NCBI RefSeq assembly: GCF_009600885.1
Contig: NZ_VCLA01000054.1
Span: forward strand, 1 to 36,607
Source: Streptomyces jumonjinensis
Lineage (GTDB): Bacteria; Actinomycetota; Actinomycetes; Streptomycetales; Streptomycetaceae
DNA length: 36,607 nt
Direction: 5' to 3'
Below the pieces are notes generated by a model, which searched no databases, was not told where the DNA came from, and was given only the letters and a program-made list of their open reading frames with translations. Below are positions 24,908-32,678 of the stretch, one piece after another. Every line of letters begins with the position of its first letter. Within the stretch, counting starts at the first letter, position 1. Both the position numbers and the translations under genes were made by a program.

Positions 24908-26888
24908 TCCCGCCGTCCCGGGGCTGCGCGGCGCGGCAGCCCCGACGGGCCCTGCCGGCGCCACCGAAACGGCCACCGTCCGGAAGGCAGCCGTCGAACC
25001 GGCCACCGCCCCGAAGGCAGCCGCTGAAACGACCGCCGCCCCGAGGGCCGCCGTCCGGAAGGCAGCCGCCGAATCGGCCGCCACCCGGAAAGCCGCCGCC
25101 CGCGAAGCAGCAACCGCCGCCGAAACCATCGTCACCCCACGGACCGCGGACGCCGCACCGGGCCCCCGTGTCACCCAGGAGAGCCTCGTCCAGGCCCGGA
25201 TCGCCGATCTGGAGAGCCGCTTCGGGGACCCCGACGACCCCGCCAACCCGCTCTCGGCGGCCCGGGTGCTCGCCGCCGACGAAGCCGGTGAGCTGCCGCC
25301 CGCGGCGGAGCGGCTGCTCGACGATGCCGGTTTCAACGCCGAGTTCGTCCCCACCGCCCTCGGCGGCCGGCTCGACCGGCTCGACACGCTGGTGCGGGTG
25401 ACCCGCCAGGTCTTCCGCCGCGATGTCGCGCTGGGCCTCGGCTATGGGATCACCTCCTTCATGGCCGCCGCCAATGTGTGGACGGCGGGCAGCGAGGAGC
25501 AGCGGCGGCGGCTGGCGGAGCTGCTGCTGAACGGCTCCAAGGTCTCCGTCGCGTATCACGAGCTGCCGCACGGCAATGACTTCGTCCGCAATGAGTTCCG
25601 GGCCGACGCCGCACCCGGCGGCTTCCGGCTGCACGGCCGGAAGGAGGTCATCAACAACGCGGACCGGGCCGCTGCCTTCGTGCTGTTCAGCCGCACCGAC
25701 GACAGGCCCGGCAGCCGCAGTCACTCGGTGCTGCTCGCGGAGCGCGGGCAGCTCGATCCGGCGCGCTTCTCGGTGCTGCCCCGCTACTCCGCGGTCGGGG
25801 TGCGCGGCTGCCGGCTCTCCGGTCTCGACTTCGACGGCTGTCCGGTGCCCGCCGACGCGCTGGTGGGCGAGTCGGGCCACGGCGTCGAGCTGGCGCTGCG
25901 CTCCTTCCAGCTCACCCGCAGCGCGATACCCGGGATGGGCATCGGCGCGCTGGACACCAGTCTGCGCACGGTGGTGCGGTTCGCGCTCGGGCGGCGGCTG
26001 TACCGGCGTTCGGTGATGGAGATCCCGCATGCCTCCGCCACCCTCGCCGGGGCCTTTCTCGATCTGCTCAGCTGCGACAGCATGGCGCTGGTCGCCACCC
26101 GCGCGGTGCATCTGCTGCCGGACGAGACCAGTGTGTACGCGGCGGCGGTGAAGTATCTGGTGCCCAGGATGCTCACGGACACCATGTACGACCTGTCGAT
26201 CGTGCTGGGCGCGCGGTTCTACGTACGCGAGGGCGAGTTCGGGCTCTTCCAGAAGCATGTGCGCGATCTGCCGGTGCTCAGTCTCGGGCACGCGGGCTCG
26301 GCGGCCTGTCAGGCGACCATCATTCCCCAGCTGTCCCGGCTGGCCCGGCGTGCCTGGTTCGCGGGGGACGAGGCGCCGGCGGAGCTGTTCCGTCCCCGGG
26401 GGGAGCTGCCCCCGATTCCCTTCGGCCGGCTCGCGCTGGCCAGCGGCCGGGACAGTCTGAGCGCCTCGCTGGTGGCCGCCGTCGACGAGCTGCCCAGCGG
26501 CTCCCCCGCGGAGCTGGCGGTGCAGGCGCTGGTCATGCGGATGCTGGACCAGCTGAGACAGCTCCAGGAGGACAGTCTGAGCCTGACCCCCCAGGACCGT
26601 ACCGCTCTCGCCAGCCCCGCCAGTTTCGCGCTCGCCGACCGCTATGCCGTGTTCCTCGCGGCGGCGTCCGTCCTCGGCGTCTGGCGCGCGGCGGCCCGGG
26701 ACGGCGGCGATCCCTTCCTGGCCGACCCGGCCTGGGCCGCGGCGGCCCTGCACCGGCTGGCCCGCCGGCTGGGGCAGCGCCCGGCCGATCTGCCGGCCGC
26801 GTGCGAGGGCCGGGTGCGGGAGGAAGTGCTCCGGCGCTTCCATGAACGCCGCAGCTACGACCTCTACGACACCCCGCTGGCCGGCTGA
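24897..26888 (+). CDS. Long acyl-CoA dehydrogenase-like protein 2, with Ala/Lys-rich N-terminus
   Basis: This 663-residue relative of the preceding protein shares its plan (YHELPHGNDF, GRKEVINNADRA, RRLYRRSVMEIPHA, FGLFQKHVRD). Where the partner has FDG, this one reads GHAG, so no acidic residue is seen at the catalytic-base position (about 466). The first 85 residues are a low-complexity Ala/Lys/Thr/Arg stretch with repeated KAA-type units before homology starts at about ARIADLESRFGDP. The ATG at 24897 has GAGGGG upstream; its gene overlaps the previous one by 11 bp. The pair may form a heteromer in which only the first subunit is catalytic, as known for some mycobacterial FadE pairs; that is inference. 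Confidence 0.88.
   Translation: MLSDPAVPGLRGAAAPTGPAGATETATVRKAAVEPATAPKAAAETTAAPRAAVRKAAAESAATRKAAAREAATAAETIVTPRTADAAPGPRVTQESLVQARIADLESRFGDPDDPANPLSAARVLAADEAGELPPAAERLLDDAGFNAEFVPTALGGRLDRLDTLVRVTRQVFRRDVALGLGYGITSFMAAANVWTAGSEEQRRRLAELLLNGSKVSVAYHELPHGNDFVRNEFRADAAPGGFRLHGRKEVINNADRAAAFVLFSRTDDRPGSRSHSVLLAERGQLDPARFSVLPRYSAVGVRGCRLSGLDFDGCPVPADALVGESGHGVELALRSFQLTRSAIPGMGIGALDTSLRTVVRFALGRRLYRRSVMEIPHASATLAGAFLDLLSCDSMALVATRAVHLLPDETSVYAAAVKYLVPRMLTDTMYDLSIVLGARFYVREGEFGLFQKHVRDLPVLSLGHAGSAACQATIIPQLSRLARRAWFAGDEAPAELFRPRGELPPIPFGRLALASGRDSLSASLVAAVDELPSGSPAELAVQALVMRMLDQLRQLQEDSLSLTPQDRTALASPASFALADRYAVFLAAASVLGVWRAAARDGGDPFLADPAWAAAALHRLARRLGQRPADLPAACEGRVREEVLRRFHERRSYDLYDTPLAG
24960..25140 (+). 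repeat. Low-complexity Ala/Lys-coding repeat tract
   Basis: The DNA repeats imperfect GCAGCCGCC/CGGAAGGCAGCC-like units that encode alternating (K/R)AA(A/V) blocks in the N-terminal extension of the second dehydrogenase. It resembles histone-tail-like spacers and may vary in length between strains. Confidence 0.65.
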
Positions 26889-26926
26889 CCGCCGGACCCC
26901 GAGCGCTTTCACCGAGGAGTACCCCC

Positions 26927-27235
26927 ATGTCTGTTCCCGCGACCGACCGCCCCGCGAGCACCGAGCACACCGAGCACAGCGTCGAGTCGCTGAGCAGCTG
27001 GCTCGCCGAGCGGATCGCTCTCTATCTCAAGCGGTCGCCGTCCGAGATCGCCGCCACCGTCCCGCTGGCCGAGTACGGTCTGGACTCGGTCGCCGCGCTG
27101 AGTCTCTGCGGCGACATCGAGGAAGACTTCGACGTCGTCCTCGAACCCACCGTGGCGTGGGACTACCCCACCGTCGAGGCGCTCGCCGGGCACCTCGCCG
27201 AGGAGCTGCGGGCCCTGGCGGGCGAGGCCCGATGA
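26927..27235 (+). CDS. Acyl carrier protein 1 (starter ACP)
   Basis: This free-standing acyl carrier protein of 102 residues would hold its substrate on a phosphopantetheine arm at S54, in YGLDSVAALSLCGDIEEDF, a polyketide-type ACP signature. A disordered N-terminal stretch of about 20 residues (Ser/Thr/Glu/His-rich) precedes the four-helix domain. It lies 38 bp after the second dehydrogenase gene and its stop overlaps the PKS start (ATGA). By position it should accept the fatty acyl group from the FAAL, present it to the two dehydrogenases, and donate it to the ketosynthase next door. Confidence 0.93.
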   Translation: MSVPATDRPASTEHTEHSVESLSSWLAERIALYLKRSPSEIAATVPLAEYGLDSVAALSLCGDIEEDFDVVLEPTVAWDYPTVEALAGHLAEELRALAGEAR

Positions 27236-30200
27236 GGCCCGTCGCCATAGTCGGGCTGGACTGCCGTTTCCCGGGGGCGCCGGACGCCGGCGCCTACTGG
27301 GAGATGCTGATGCGCTCCGGCGAGGGCGTGGGCAGGGTGCCCGCGCAGCGCTGGGACGCCCGGGACTTCCACTCCCCCGCCGGAGCGGAGGGGCACTCCA
27401 ACACCACCGAGGGCGGCTTCATCTCCGACCCGGACGTGTTCGACAACGAGTTCTTCACCATCTCCCCGCGTGAGGCGGCGGCGATGGACCCGCAGCAGCG
27501 GCTGCTGCTCCAGTGCGCCTGGCGGGCGGTGGAGGACTCCGGCATCGCCCCGCAGCGGCTGGCCGGAACCTCCGCCGGGGTGTTCGTGGGCATCATGGGC
27601 AATGAGTGGGCGCAGCTGCATCTGACCGACTACGCCCGGGTCACCGCGCAGGTCGGCTCCGGCAACGGCTACTGCATGACGGCCAACCGGGTGTCGTACC
27701 ACCTCGATCTCAAGGGGCCGAGCCTGGCGGTGGACACCGCCTGCTCGTCCTCGCTGGTCGCGGTCCATCTGGCGTGCAACGCGCTGCTGTCGGGCGAGTG
27801 CGACACCGCGATCGCGGCCGGGGTGAATGTGGCGCTCACCCCGGCGCTGAGCATCTTCTACACCCAGGCGGGGCTGTCCGCGCCGGACGGCCGTTGCAAG
27901 CCCTTCAGCGCCGACGCCGACGGCATCGGCCGCGGCGAGGGGGTGGGCGCGGTGGTGCTGCGCCGTCTGGAGGACGCCGTCGCGGACGGCCAGCCGGTGT
28001 ACGCGGTGATCCGCGGCACCGCCGTCAATCAGGATGGGCGGAGCAACGGCATCACCGCGCCCAACCGCTGGTCGCAGCAGGACGTGCTGGCCGCCGCCTA
28101 CCGCCGGGCCGGCGTCGAGCCGTCCGACATGACCTTCACCGAGGCGCATGGCACCGGCACCGTGCTCGGCGACATGATCGAGGTCAAGGCGCTGGGGCAG
28201 CTGCACTCGGGCCGTTCCGGGCGTCCCATGGCGTTCGGCTCGGTCAAGGGGAGCATCGGCCACACCGAAGGGGCCGCGGGGATCGCGGGGCTGATCAAGG
28301 TGGCGCTGTCGCTGCACCATCGCACGGTGCCCGCGAGCCGTTACGCGGCCAGTGAGAATCCGGCCCTGAAGCTGTCGAAGAACGGTCTGCGGCTGCTGAA
28401 GGCGCCGCTGCGGCTGCGGTCCGGGCAGTCGGCGCTGGGCGGTCTGAGCAGCTTCGGCATGGGCGGCACCAACGCCCATGCCGTGCTGGAGTCGGCGCCG
28501 CCGTACGCCGCCCGCCCCGGGGCGCAGCCGCCGCCGGAGCAGGCGCACAGCGGCCGTACGGGGCTGGGCAGCGGGGTGTTCACGGTGAGCGCCCCCTCGC
28601 TGGACGCGCTGCGCCGCAATCTGCTGGCGCAGGCCGACGCCGTGGCGCGGCGCAGGGCGCCCGCGGGCCCGCTGTGCTGGAGCAGCAATCGGGTCAAGAC
28701 GGGCCATCGCTACCGGTTCGCGGTGCCCGTGGACGGTTCGGGCGAGCTGGCGGCGGCGCTGCGCGAGGCGGCGGGCGACGACGATTCCCTGGCCCGGCTC
28801 ACCGGTCATCCGGCCGGGAAGCCGCTGGCGGCGCTGCTGTTCACGGGGCAGGGCTCGCAGTATCCGGCGATGACGGCCCAGCTGTACCGGCAGTCTCCGC
28901 TGTACCGGCGGTTCCTGGACGAGGCCGATGCCGCGCTCGCCCCGCACACCGGCGGCTCGGTGCGCGATCTGCTGCTGTCCGGGGAGAGTTCGGTGCACCG
29001 GACCGGCTGGGCGCAGCCCGCGCTCTTCGCGGTCGGCTACGCCCTGTCGGCGTGTCTGTCCGAGCTGGGGGTGCGGCCCGCGCTGCTGCTCGGTCACAGC
29101 GTGGGCGAGTACGCCGCCGCGGTGCTCGCCGAGGTCTTTCCGCTGGAGCAGGCCGCCCGGCTGGTCGCGGCGCGCGGCGCGCTGATGGAGCGGCTGCCCG
29201 AGCGCGGCGGCATGCTGGCGGTACGGGCGGACGCGGCCGAGCTGGCGGAGCTGGTGGCGGCGGAGCCGCTGGTCGGGGTGGGCGCGGTGAACGGCCCCCG
29301 GGCGACGGTCCTGTCGGGTGATCTCGCGGCGCTGGAGCGGATCGGTGAGGCGCTGGAGCGGCGGGGGGTGCGCTCCCGGCGGCTCGATGTCTCGCATGCC
29401 TTCCACTCGCCGCTGATGGAGCCGGTGCTGGAGCGGTTCGCGGAGGTCGCCGGCGAGGTCGGCGGCGGGGTGCCGAAGCTTCCCGTGTACTCGACGGTGC
29501 GCGGGCGGCTGCTGGAGGCGGAGCCGATGGACGCCGAGTACTGGACGGAGCATATCTGCGCTCCGGTGCTGTTCGGCGAGGCGGCGGCGCGGCTGCTGGA
29601 CGCCGGTCCCACCCATCTGGTGGAGGTCGGCCCCCGGCCGGTGCTCACCAAGATGGCGCGGGGGCTGCGCTCGTCCGCCGGGGCGGGGGGTACGTCCCTG
29701 GCCCTGGTGCCGGGTGAGACGTCCGGCGGGCGTGAGCTGGCGGAGTCGGTGGCCGAGCTGTACCGCAGCGGGCTGGATCCGCGGTGGCACGCGGTCTACC
29801 CGGAGGAGGACCGGCTGCCGCAGCGGCTGGCCCCGTACGCCTTCTCGGACGCGCACCGGTTCTGGACCCGTGCGCCGGTGCGGTCCGGTTCGGCGGTGCG
29901 GTCCGGTTCGGCGGTGCGGGCCGGTTCGGCGGCGGGCGTCCAGGTGCTGCCGGCCCAGCCGTACTCCGGTGAGCTGGAGCCGGGCAGGCCCGCGGCGGGC
30001 GCGGGCGAGACCCTGACGGCGGTGCTGCCGTCGGCCCGGGAGGCCGCGCCCGCGGATCCGGTGGCGCGCGCCGTGATCGCGGCCGTCGCGGAGGTGGGCG
30101 GCTACGCCCCGGACGAGAGCTCGCCGCTCTCCCTGCTCTATGAGGATCTCGGCTTCGACTCGGTGATGGTGATGGAGCTGAAGGACCGGATCCAGGAACG

Positions 30201-30309
30201 GCTGACGGGTCTGGAGGCGATGAGTGTGCAGGATCTGCTGCCGCGGCTGTCCTCGGTCGGCGATCTCATCGGGTATCTCCAGGACCGGGTCGGTTCCGCG
30301 GTGGCCTGA
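27232..30309 (+). CDS. Single-module type I polyketide synthase, KS-AT-ACP
   Basis: This polyketide synthase of 1025 residues has exactly three domains. Ketosynthase (about 1-425): DTACSSSL with C171, HGTGT with H306, and GSIGHTEG with H344, all catalytic residues present. Acyltransferase (about 535-830): GHSVGEY with S623 and HAFHS at 722-726, the pattern of malonyl-CoA specificity. ACP (about 940-1020): EDLGFDSVMVMEL with S977. There is no ketoreductase, dehydratase, enoylreductase, thioesterase or docking domain. One condensation should therefore give a 3-oxoacyl-ACP, the form needed for tetronate ring closure. The linker between AT and ACP contains three tandem 18-bp repeats. The start overlaps the ACP1 stop. 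Confidence 0.95.
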   Translation: MRPVAIVGLDCRFPGAPDAGAYWEMLMRSGEGVGRVPAQRWDARDFHSPAGAEGHSNTTEGGFISDPDVFDNEFFTISPREAAAMDPQQRLLLQCAWRAVEDSGIAPQRLAGTSAGVFVGIMGNEWAQLHLTDYARVTAQVGSGNGYCMTANRVSYHLDLKGPSLAVDTACSSSLVAVHLACNALLSGECDTAIAAGVNVALTPALSIFYTQAGLSAPDGRCKPFSADADGIGRGEGVGAVVLRRLEDAVADGQPVYAVIRGTAVNQDGRSNGITAPNRWSQQDVLAAAYRRAGVEPSDMTFTEAHGTGTVLGDMIEVKALGQLHSGRSGRPMAFGSVKGSIGHTEGAAGIAGLIKVALSLHHRTVPASRYAASENPALKLSKNGLRLLKAPLRLRSGQSALGGLSSFGMGGTNAHAVLESAPPYAARPGAQPPPEQAHSGRTGLGSGVFTVSAPSLDALRRNLLAQADAVARRRAPAGPLCWSSNRVKTGHRYRFAVPVDGSGELAAALREAAGDDDSLARLTGHPAGKPLAALLFTGQGSQYPAMTAQLYRQSPLYRRFLDEADAALAPHTGGSVRDLLLSGESSVHRTGWAQPALFAVGYALSACLSELGVRPALLLGHSVGEYAAAVLAEVFPLEQAARLVAARGALMERLPERGGMLAVRADAAELAELVAAEPLVGVGAVNGPRATVLSGDLAALERIGEALERRGVRSRRLDVSHAFHSPLMEPVLERFAEVAGEVGGGVPKLPVYSTVRGRLLEAEPMDAEYWTEHICAPVLFGEAAARLLDAGPTHLVEVGPRPVLTKMARGLRSSAGAGGTSLALVPGETSGGRELAESVAELYRSGLDPRWHAVYPEEDRLPQRLAPYAFSDAHRFWTRAPVRSGSAVRSGSAVRAGSAAGVQVLPAQPYSGELEPGRPAAGAGETLTAVLPSAREAAPADPVARAVIAAVAEVGGYAPDESSPLSLLYEDLGFDSVMVMELKDRIQERLTGLEAMSVQDLLPRLSSVGDLIGYLQDRVGSAVA
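29878..29931 (+). repeat. 3 x 18-bp tandem repeat in PKS linker
   Basis: Three head-to-tail units GTGCGGTCCGGTTCGGCG (the third has one change) encode VRSGSA, VRSGSA, VRAGSA in the AT-ACP linker. In-frame slippage repeats here would lengthen a flexible tether without harming a domain. Confidence 0.9.
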
Positions 30310-30418
30310 CGGACCGCCGCCCGGCGGGCCGCCGGCGTACGGATGAACGCCTCCCGGCGGGCCGTCGCGTATGGGGCGCTTATGGACGGAGTCTCCAGAA
30401 GAGAGAGAGGACCGCACG

Positions 30419-31453
30419 ATGCAGGAACCCCAGTCGGCTCCCGTGGCGTATCTCGCCGCTGTCGGGACCGCGCTGCCCGGCGACCCGGTGGACAACGGGA
30501 AGCTGGCCAAGACGCTCGGCGTCAACGACGAGTGGATCGATGTGTTCATCGGGACCAGGACCCGGCACTTCGCCCGGGATCTGGACAGCGGGGAGGTCCG
30601 CTGGTCGCTGGCCGATCTCTGCGCCCAGGCCGCCGAACGGGCGCTCACGGCCTCCCGGGTGGCGGCGGACGAGATCGAGTTCGTGGTGATGGGCACCGCG
30701 ACCCCGGACCATCTGATGCCCGCGACCGTCAATCTGGTCGCGGATCTGCTCGGACTGGACCAGCTCCCCACCTATCAGCTCCAGTCCGGCTGCGCCGGCG
30801 CCGTTCAGGCACTGGACATGGGGCGCACCCTGATCATGGGCGGCGGGTACCGCGCCGGTCTGGTGATCGGCGGCGATGTGTGCAGCAAACATCTCGACCT
30901 GGACCGGGATCTGTCCGACGCGCCCCCGAGCGACCTCGTCAACTATGTGCTCTTCGGCGACGGGGCGGGCGCCGCCGTGCTCACCTCCGAGCCGCGCGGT
31001 CAGCGGCTGGCCGTGCGCCGGGTGCTCAACCGCTTCACCGGGCTGGGACGCGAGCCGGGCCAGGTGATCGACTGGTTCGGGCTCGCCGACCGGCACGAGG
31101 ACCGGCAGGCGGTACGGGAGGACTACAAGGCGATCGAGGAGTTCGTGCCGCTGATCGCGGAGGAGATCCTCTGGGAGCTGCTGGAGGACCTGGACTGGCC
31201 GTCGGACAGGGTGGACTTCCTGCTGCCGCCGCAGCTCTCCGGGCATATGACACGGCGGATCGCCGAGAAGCTGAGGCTGCCCGGCGCGGTCGAGGTGTCC
31301 TGTGTCGCCGAGACCGGCAACAACGGCAACGCCCTGCCGTTCCTCCAGATGGAGGGGCTGATGGACCGGATGACGGAGGGTCAGCGGGCGCTGGCCGTCG
31401 CCGTCGAGTCCAGCAAATGGATCAAGTCGGGCTTCGCCCTGGAGAAGGTGTGA
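30419..31453 (+). CDS. KAS III-like (FabH-like) tetronate-forming condensing enzyme
   Basis: This FabH-like ketosynthase III has 344 residues. The nucleophile is C125 in QSGCAGAV. The asparagine corresponding to FabH N274 is N301 in ETGNNGNA. The position matching FabH H244, 30 residues before N301, is proline P271 (LPPQLSG instead of the usual PHQAN), so the classical Cys-His-Asn triad is incomplete. In tetronate pathways (RK-682, agglomerin, quartromicin) a FabH-like enzyme joins a 3-oxoacyl thioester to glyceryl-ACP and closes the ring; this gene fits that role beside the FkbH, ACP and acyltransferase genes. I start at the ATG at 30419 with a GA-rich ribosome site directly upstream. An upstream ATG at 30371 is less likely. 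Confidence 0.9.
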   Translation: MQEPQSAPVAYLAAVGTALPGDPVDNGKLAKTLGVNDEWIDVFIGTRTRHFARDLDSGEVRWSLADLCAQAAERALTASRVAADEIEFVVMGTATPDHLMPATVNLVADLLGLDQLPTYQLQSGCAGAVQALDMGRTLIMGGGYRAGLVIGGDVCSKHLDLDRDLSDAPPSDLVNYVLFGDGAGAAVLTSEPRGQRLAVRRVLNRFTGLGREPGQVIDWFGLADRHEDRQAVREDYKAIEEFVPLIAEEILWELLEDLDWPSDRVDFLLPPQLSGHMTRRIAEKLRLPGAVEVSCVAETGNNGNALPFLQMEGLMDRMTEGQRALAVAVESSKWIKSGFALEKV

Positions 31454-31463
31454 CGGCCGGCGT

Positions 31464-31491
31464 GCCGGAACGCTGAGGCCGGAACGCTGAG
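31464..31491 (+). repeat. 2 x 14-bp tandem repeat after KAS III gene
   Basis: GCCGGAACGCTGAG occurs twice head to tail (31464-31477, 31478-31491) in the 131-bp gap before the second ACP gene. No function evident. Confidence 0.75.
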
Positions 31492-31584
31492 GCCCGCTCG
31501 CCGCCGGCCGCCGCACCGGGTCGCCGAAGACCGCCGCGCGCTCAGAGAGATCATCATCCGCCCCGTGCCCCGGAGGCCGTACCG

Positions 31585-31812
31585 ATGGACACCATCGACG
31601 AATTCGTCCGACTCGTCAGGGACGAGCTGGGCATGCCCCTGCTGGACCACGAGGTCGCCTGCGACCTCGACCAACTGCCCGAATGGGATTCGCTGTATCT
31701 GCTCAAACTGGTCACCGTGCTGGAGCAGACCACCGGCCGTCCGCTGCCCGTCGGCAGACTTCTGGAGGCCCGTACCCTCCAGGAGATCTACCGTCTGGCG
31801 GTCCGGATATGA
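31585..31812 (+). CDS. Acyl carrier protein 2 (probable glyceryl carrier)
   Basis: This small carrier protein of 75 residues carries its phosphopantetheine serine at S36 in LPEWDSLYLLKL, the W-D-S form common in stand-alone ACPs of glyceryl and methoxymalonyl pathways rather than the GLDS form of PKS domains. Its stop overlaps the start of the acyltransferase gene (ATGA). In tetronate cassettes the order KAS III, carrier, E2-like acyltransferase is common, so this ACP is the expected acceptor of the glyceryl group made by the FkbH protein. It differs clearly from ACP1, supporting separate roles for starter and glyceryl unit. Confidence 0.9.
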   Translation: MDTIDEFVRLVRDELGMPLLDHEVACDLDQLPEWDSLYLLKLVTVLEQTTGRPLPVGRLLEARTLQEIYRLAVRI

Positions 31813-32678
31813 GTCAGCCGCGGCCCGCCGGAACCGAGCGCGCCGCCGGGTACCCCATCCGTTCCGAACGCCGCAGGCTGCACACCCTGTACTTCCTGGA
31901 GCACGCCGCCCGGCAGCGTCCCGTGCATCTCGACACGGAGATCGACATGACCCGGATCGAGGCGCACCGGGCCGCGGCACGGGCGGCGGGACGGCGCTAT
32001 TCGGTGGTCGCCTATCTGCTGTACGCCGCCGGACGGGTGCTGTACCGGCATCCCGGGGCCAACGCGGCGCTGCTGCCCGGCCGGCCGTTCGGGCTGCGCG
32101 GGCCGCGTACGGTGCGGTTCGACCGGGTGACCGCCAAACTGGCCCTGGACCGCACGGTGGACGGCGAGCGGACGGTGCTCTCCGCGCTGCTGCCCGGTCT
32201 GGAGTCGGCCGGTCTGGACGCCGTGCAGACGCGGATCGACCGCTACCGGGGGCCGGACACCGGCGCGCTGCCGGAGTTCCGGGGGGTGCGGCTGCTGGGC
32301 CGGCTGCCGGCGCCGCTCGGGCGGCTCGCCTTCGCCGCCGCGCTGCGGAACCCGCGCCGGCGCCCGGCGGTGTTCGGCACCGTGTCCGTCAGTTCGCTCG
32401 GCCACCGGCCGGTGGACGGCTTCCACTCCAGCGGCGGCACCGCGGTCACCCTCTGCGCCGGACGCGTCGTGGACCGGCCGGTCGTCAGGGACGGGCGGCT
32501 GGCGGTCGCCCCGGTGCTGCGGCTGGGGCTCACCTTCGACCACCGGATCATCGACGGCGCGGCGGCGGCGGATGTACTCGGTGACCTCAAGAGCACCTTG
32601 GAGGGGTTCGATGACGGCGCGGAGGACGACGGCACCGAGCCCATCATTCGGAGAACCGGTCGGAATCTCCGGGCGTGA
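31809..32678 (+). CDS. E2-like acyltransferase (tetronate acetyltransferase type)
   Basis: This 289-residue protein is built only of the catalytic domain of 2-oxoacid dehydrogenase E2 (CAT fold). The active-site motif FDHRIIDGAAAADVL near the C-terminus has H245 and D249; no lipoyl or subunit-binding domain is present, so it is not part of a dehydrogenase complex. Such stand-alone E2-like enzymes are a hallmark of tetronate clusters, where (as shown for Agg4 in agglomerin biosynthesis) they acetylate the hydroxymethyl group of the tetronate before elimination. It is coupled to the ACP2 gene by an ATGA overlap and overlaps the PPTase gene by 68 bp. Acyl donor taken as acetyl-CoA by analogy. 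Confidence 0.9.
   Translation: MSQPRPAGTERAAGYPIRSERRRLHTLYFLEHAARQRPVHLDTEIDMTRIEAHRAAARAAGRRYSVVAYLLYAAGRVLYRHPGANAALLPGRPFGLRGPRTVRFDRVTAKLALDRTVDGERTVLSALLPGLESAGLDAVQTRIDRYRGPDTGALPEFRGVRLLGRLPAPLGRLAFAAALRNPRRRPAVFGTVSVSSLGHRPVDGFHSSGGTAVTLCAGRVVDRPVVRDGRLAVAPVLRLGLTFDHRIIDGAAAADVLGDLKSTLEGFDDGAEDDGTEPIIRRTGRNLRA

Noticed and set aside
21290..25387. Very long minus-strand open frame (over 1300 codons) opposite the FAAL and dehydrogenase genes
   Set aside because: Composition is Arg/Pro/Gly/His-rich with no domain text, and it lies antisense to strongly supported genes; it is a high-GC shadow frame. The same applies to the minus-strand frame at 27163-30771 opposite the PKS.
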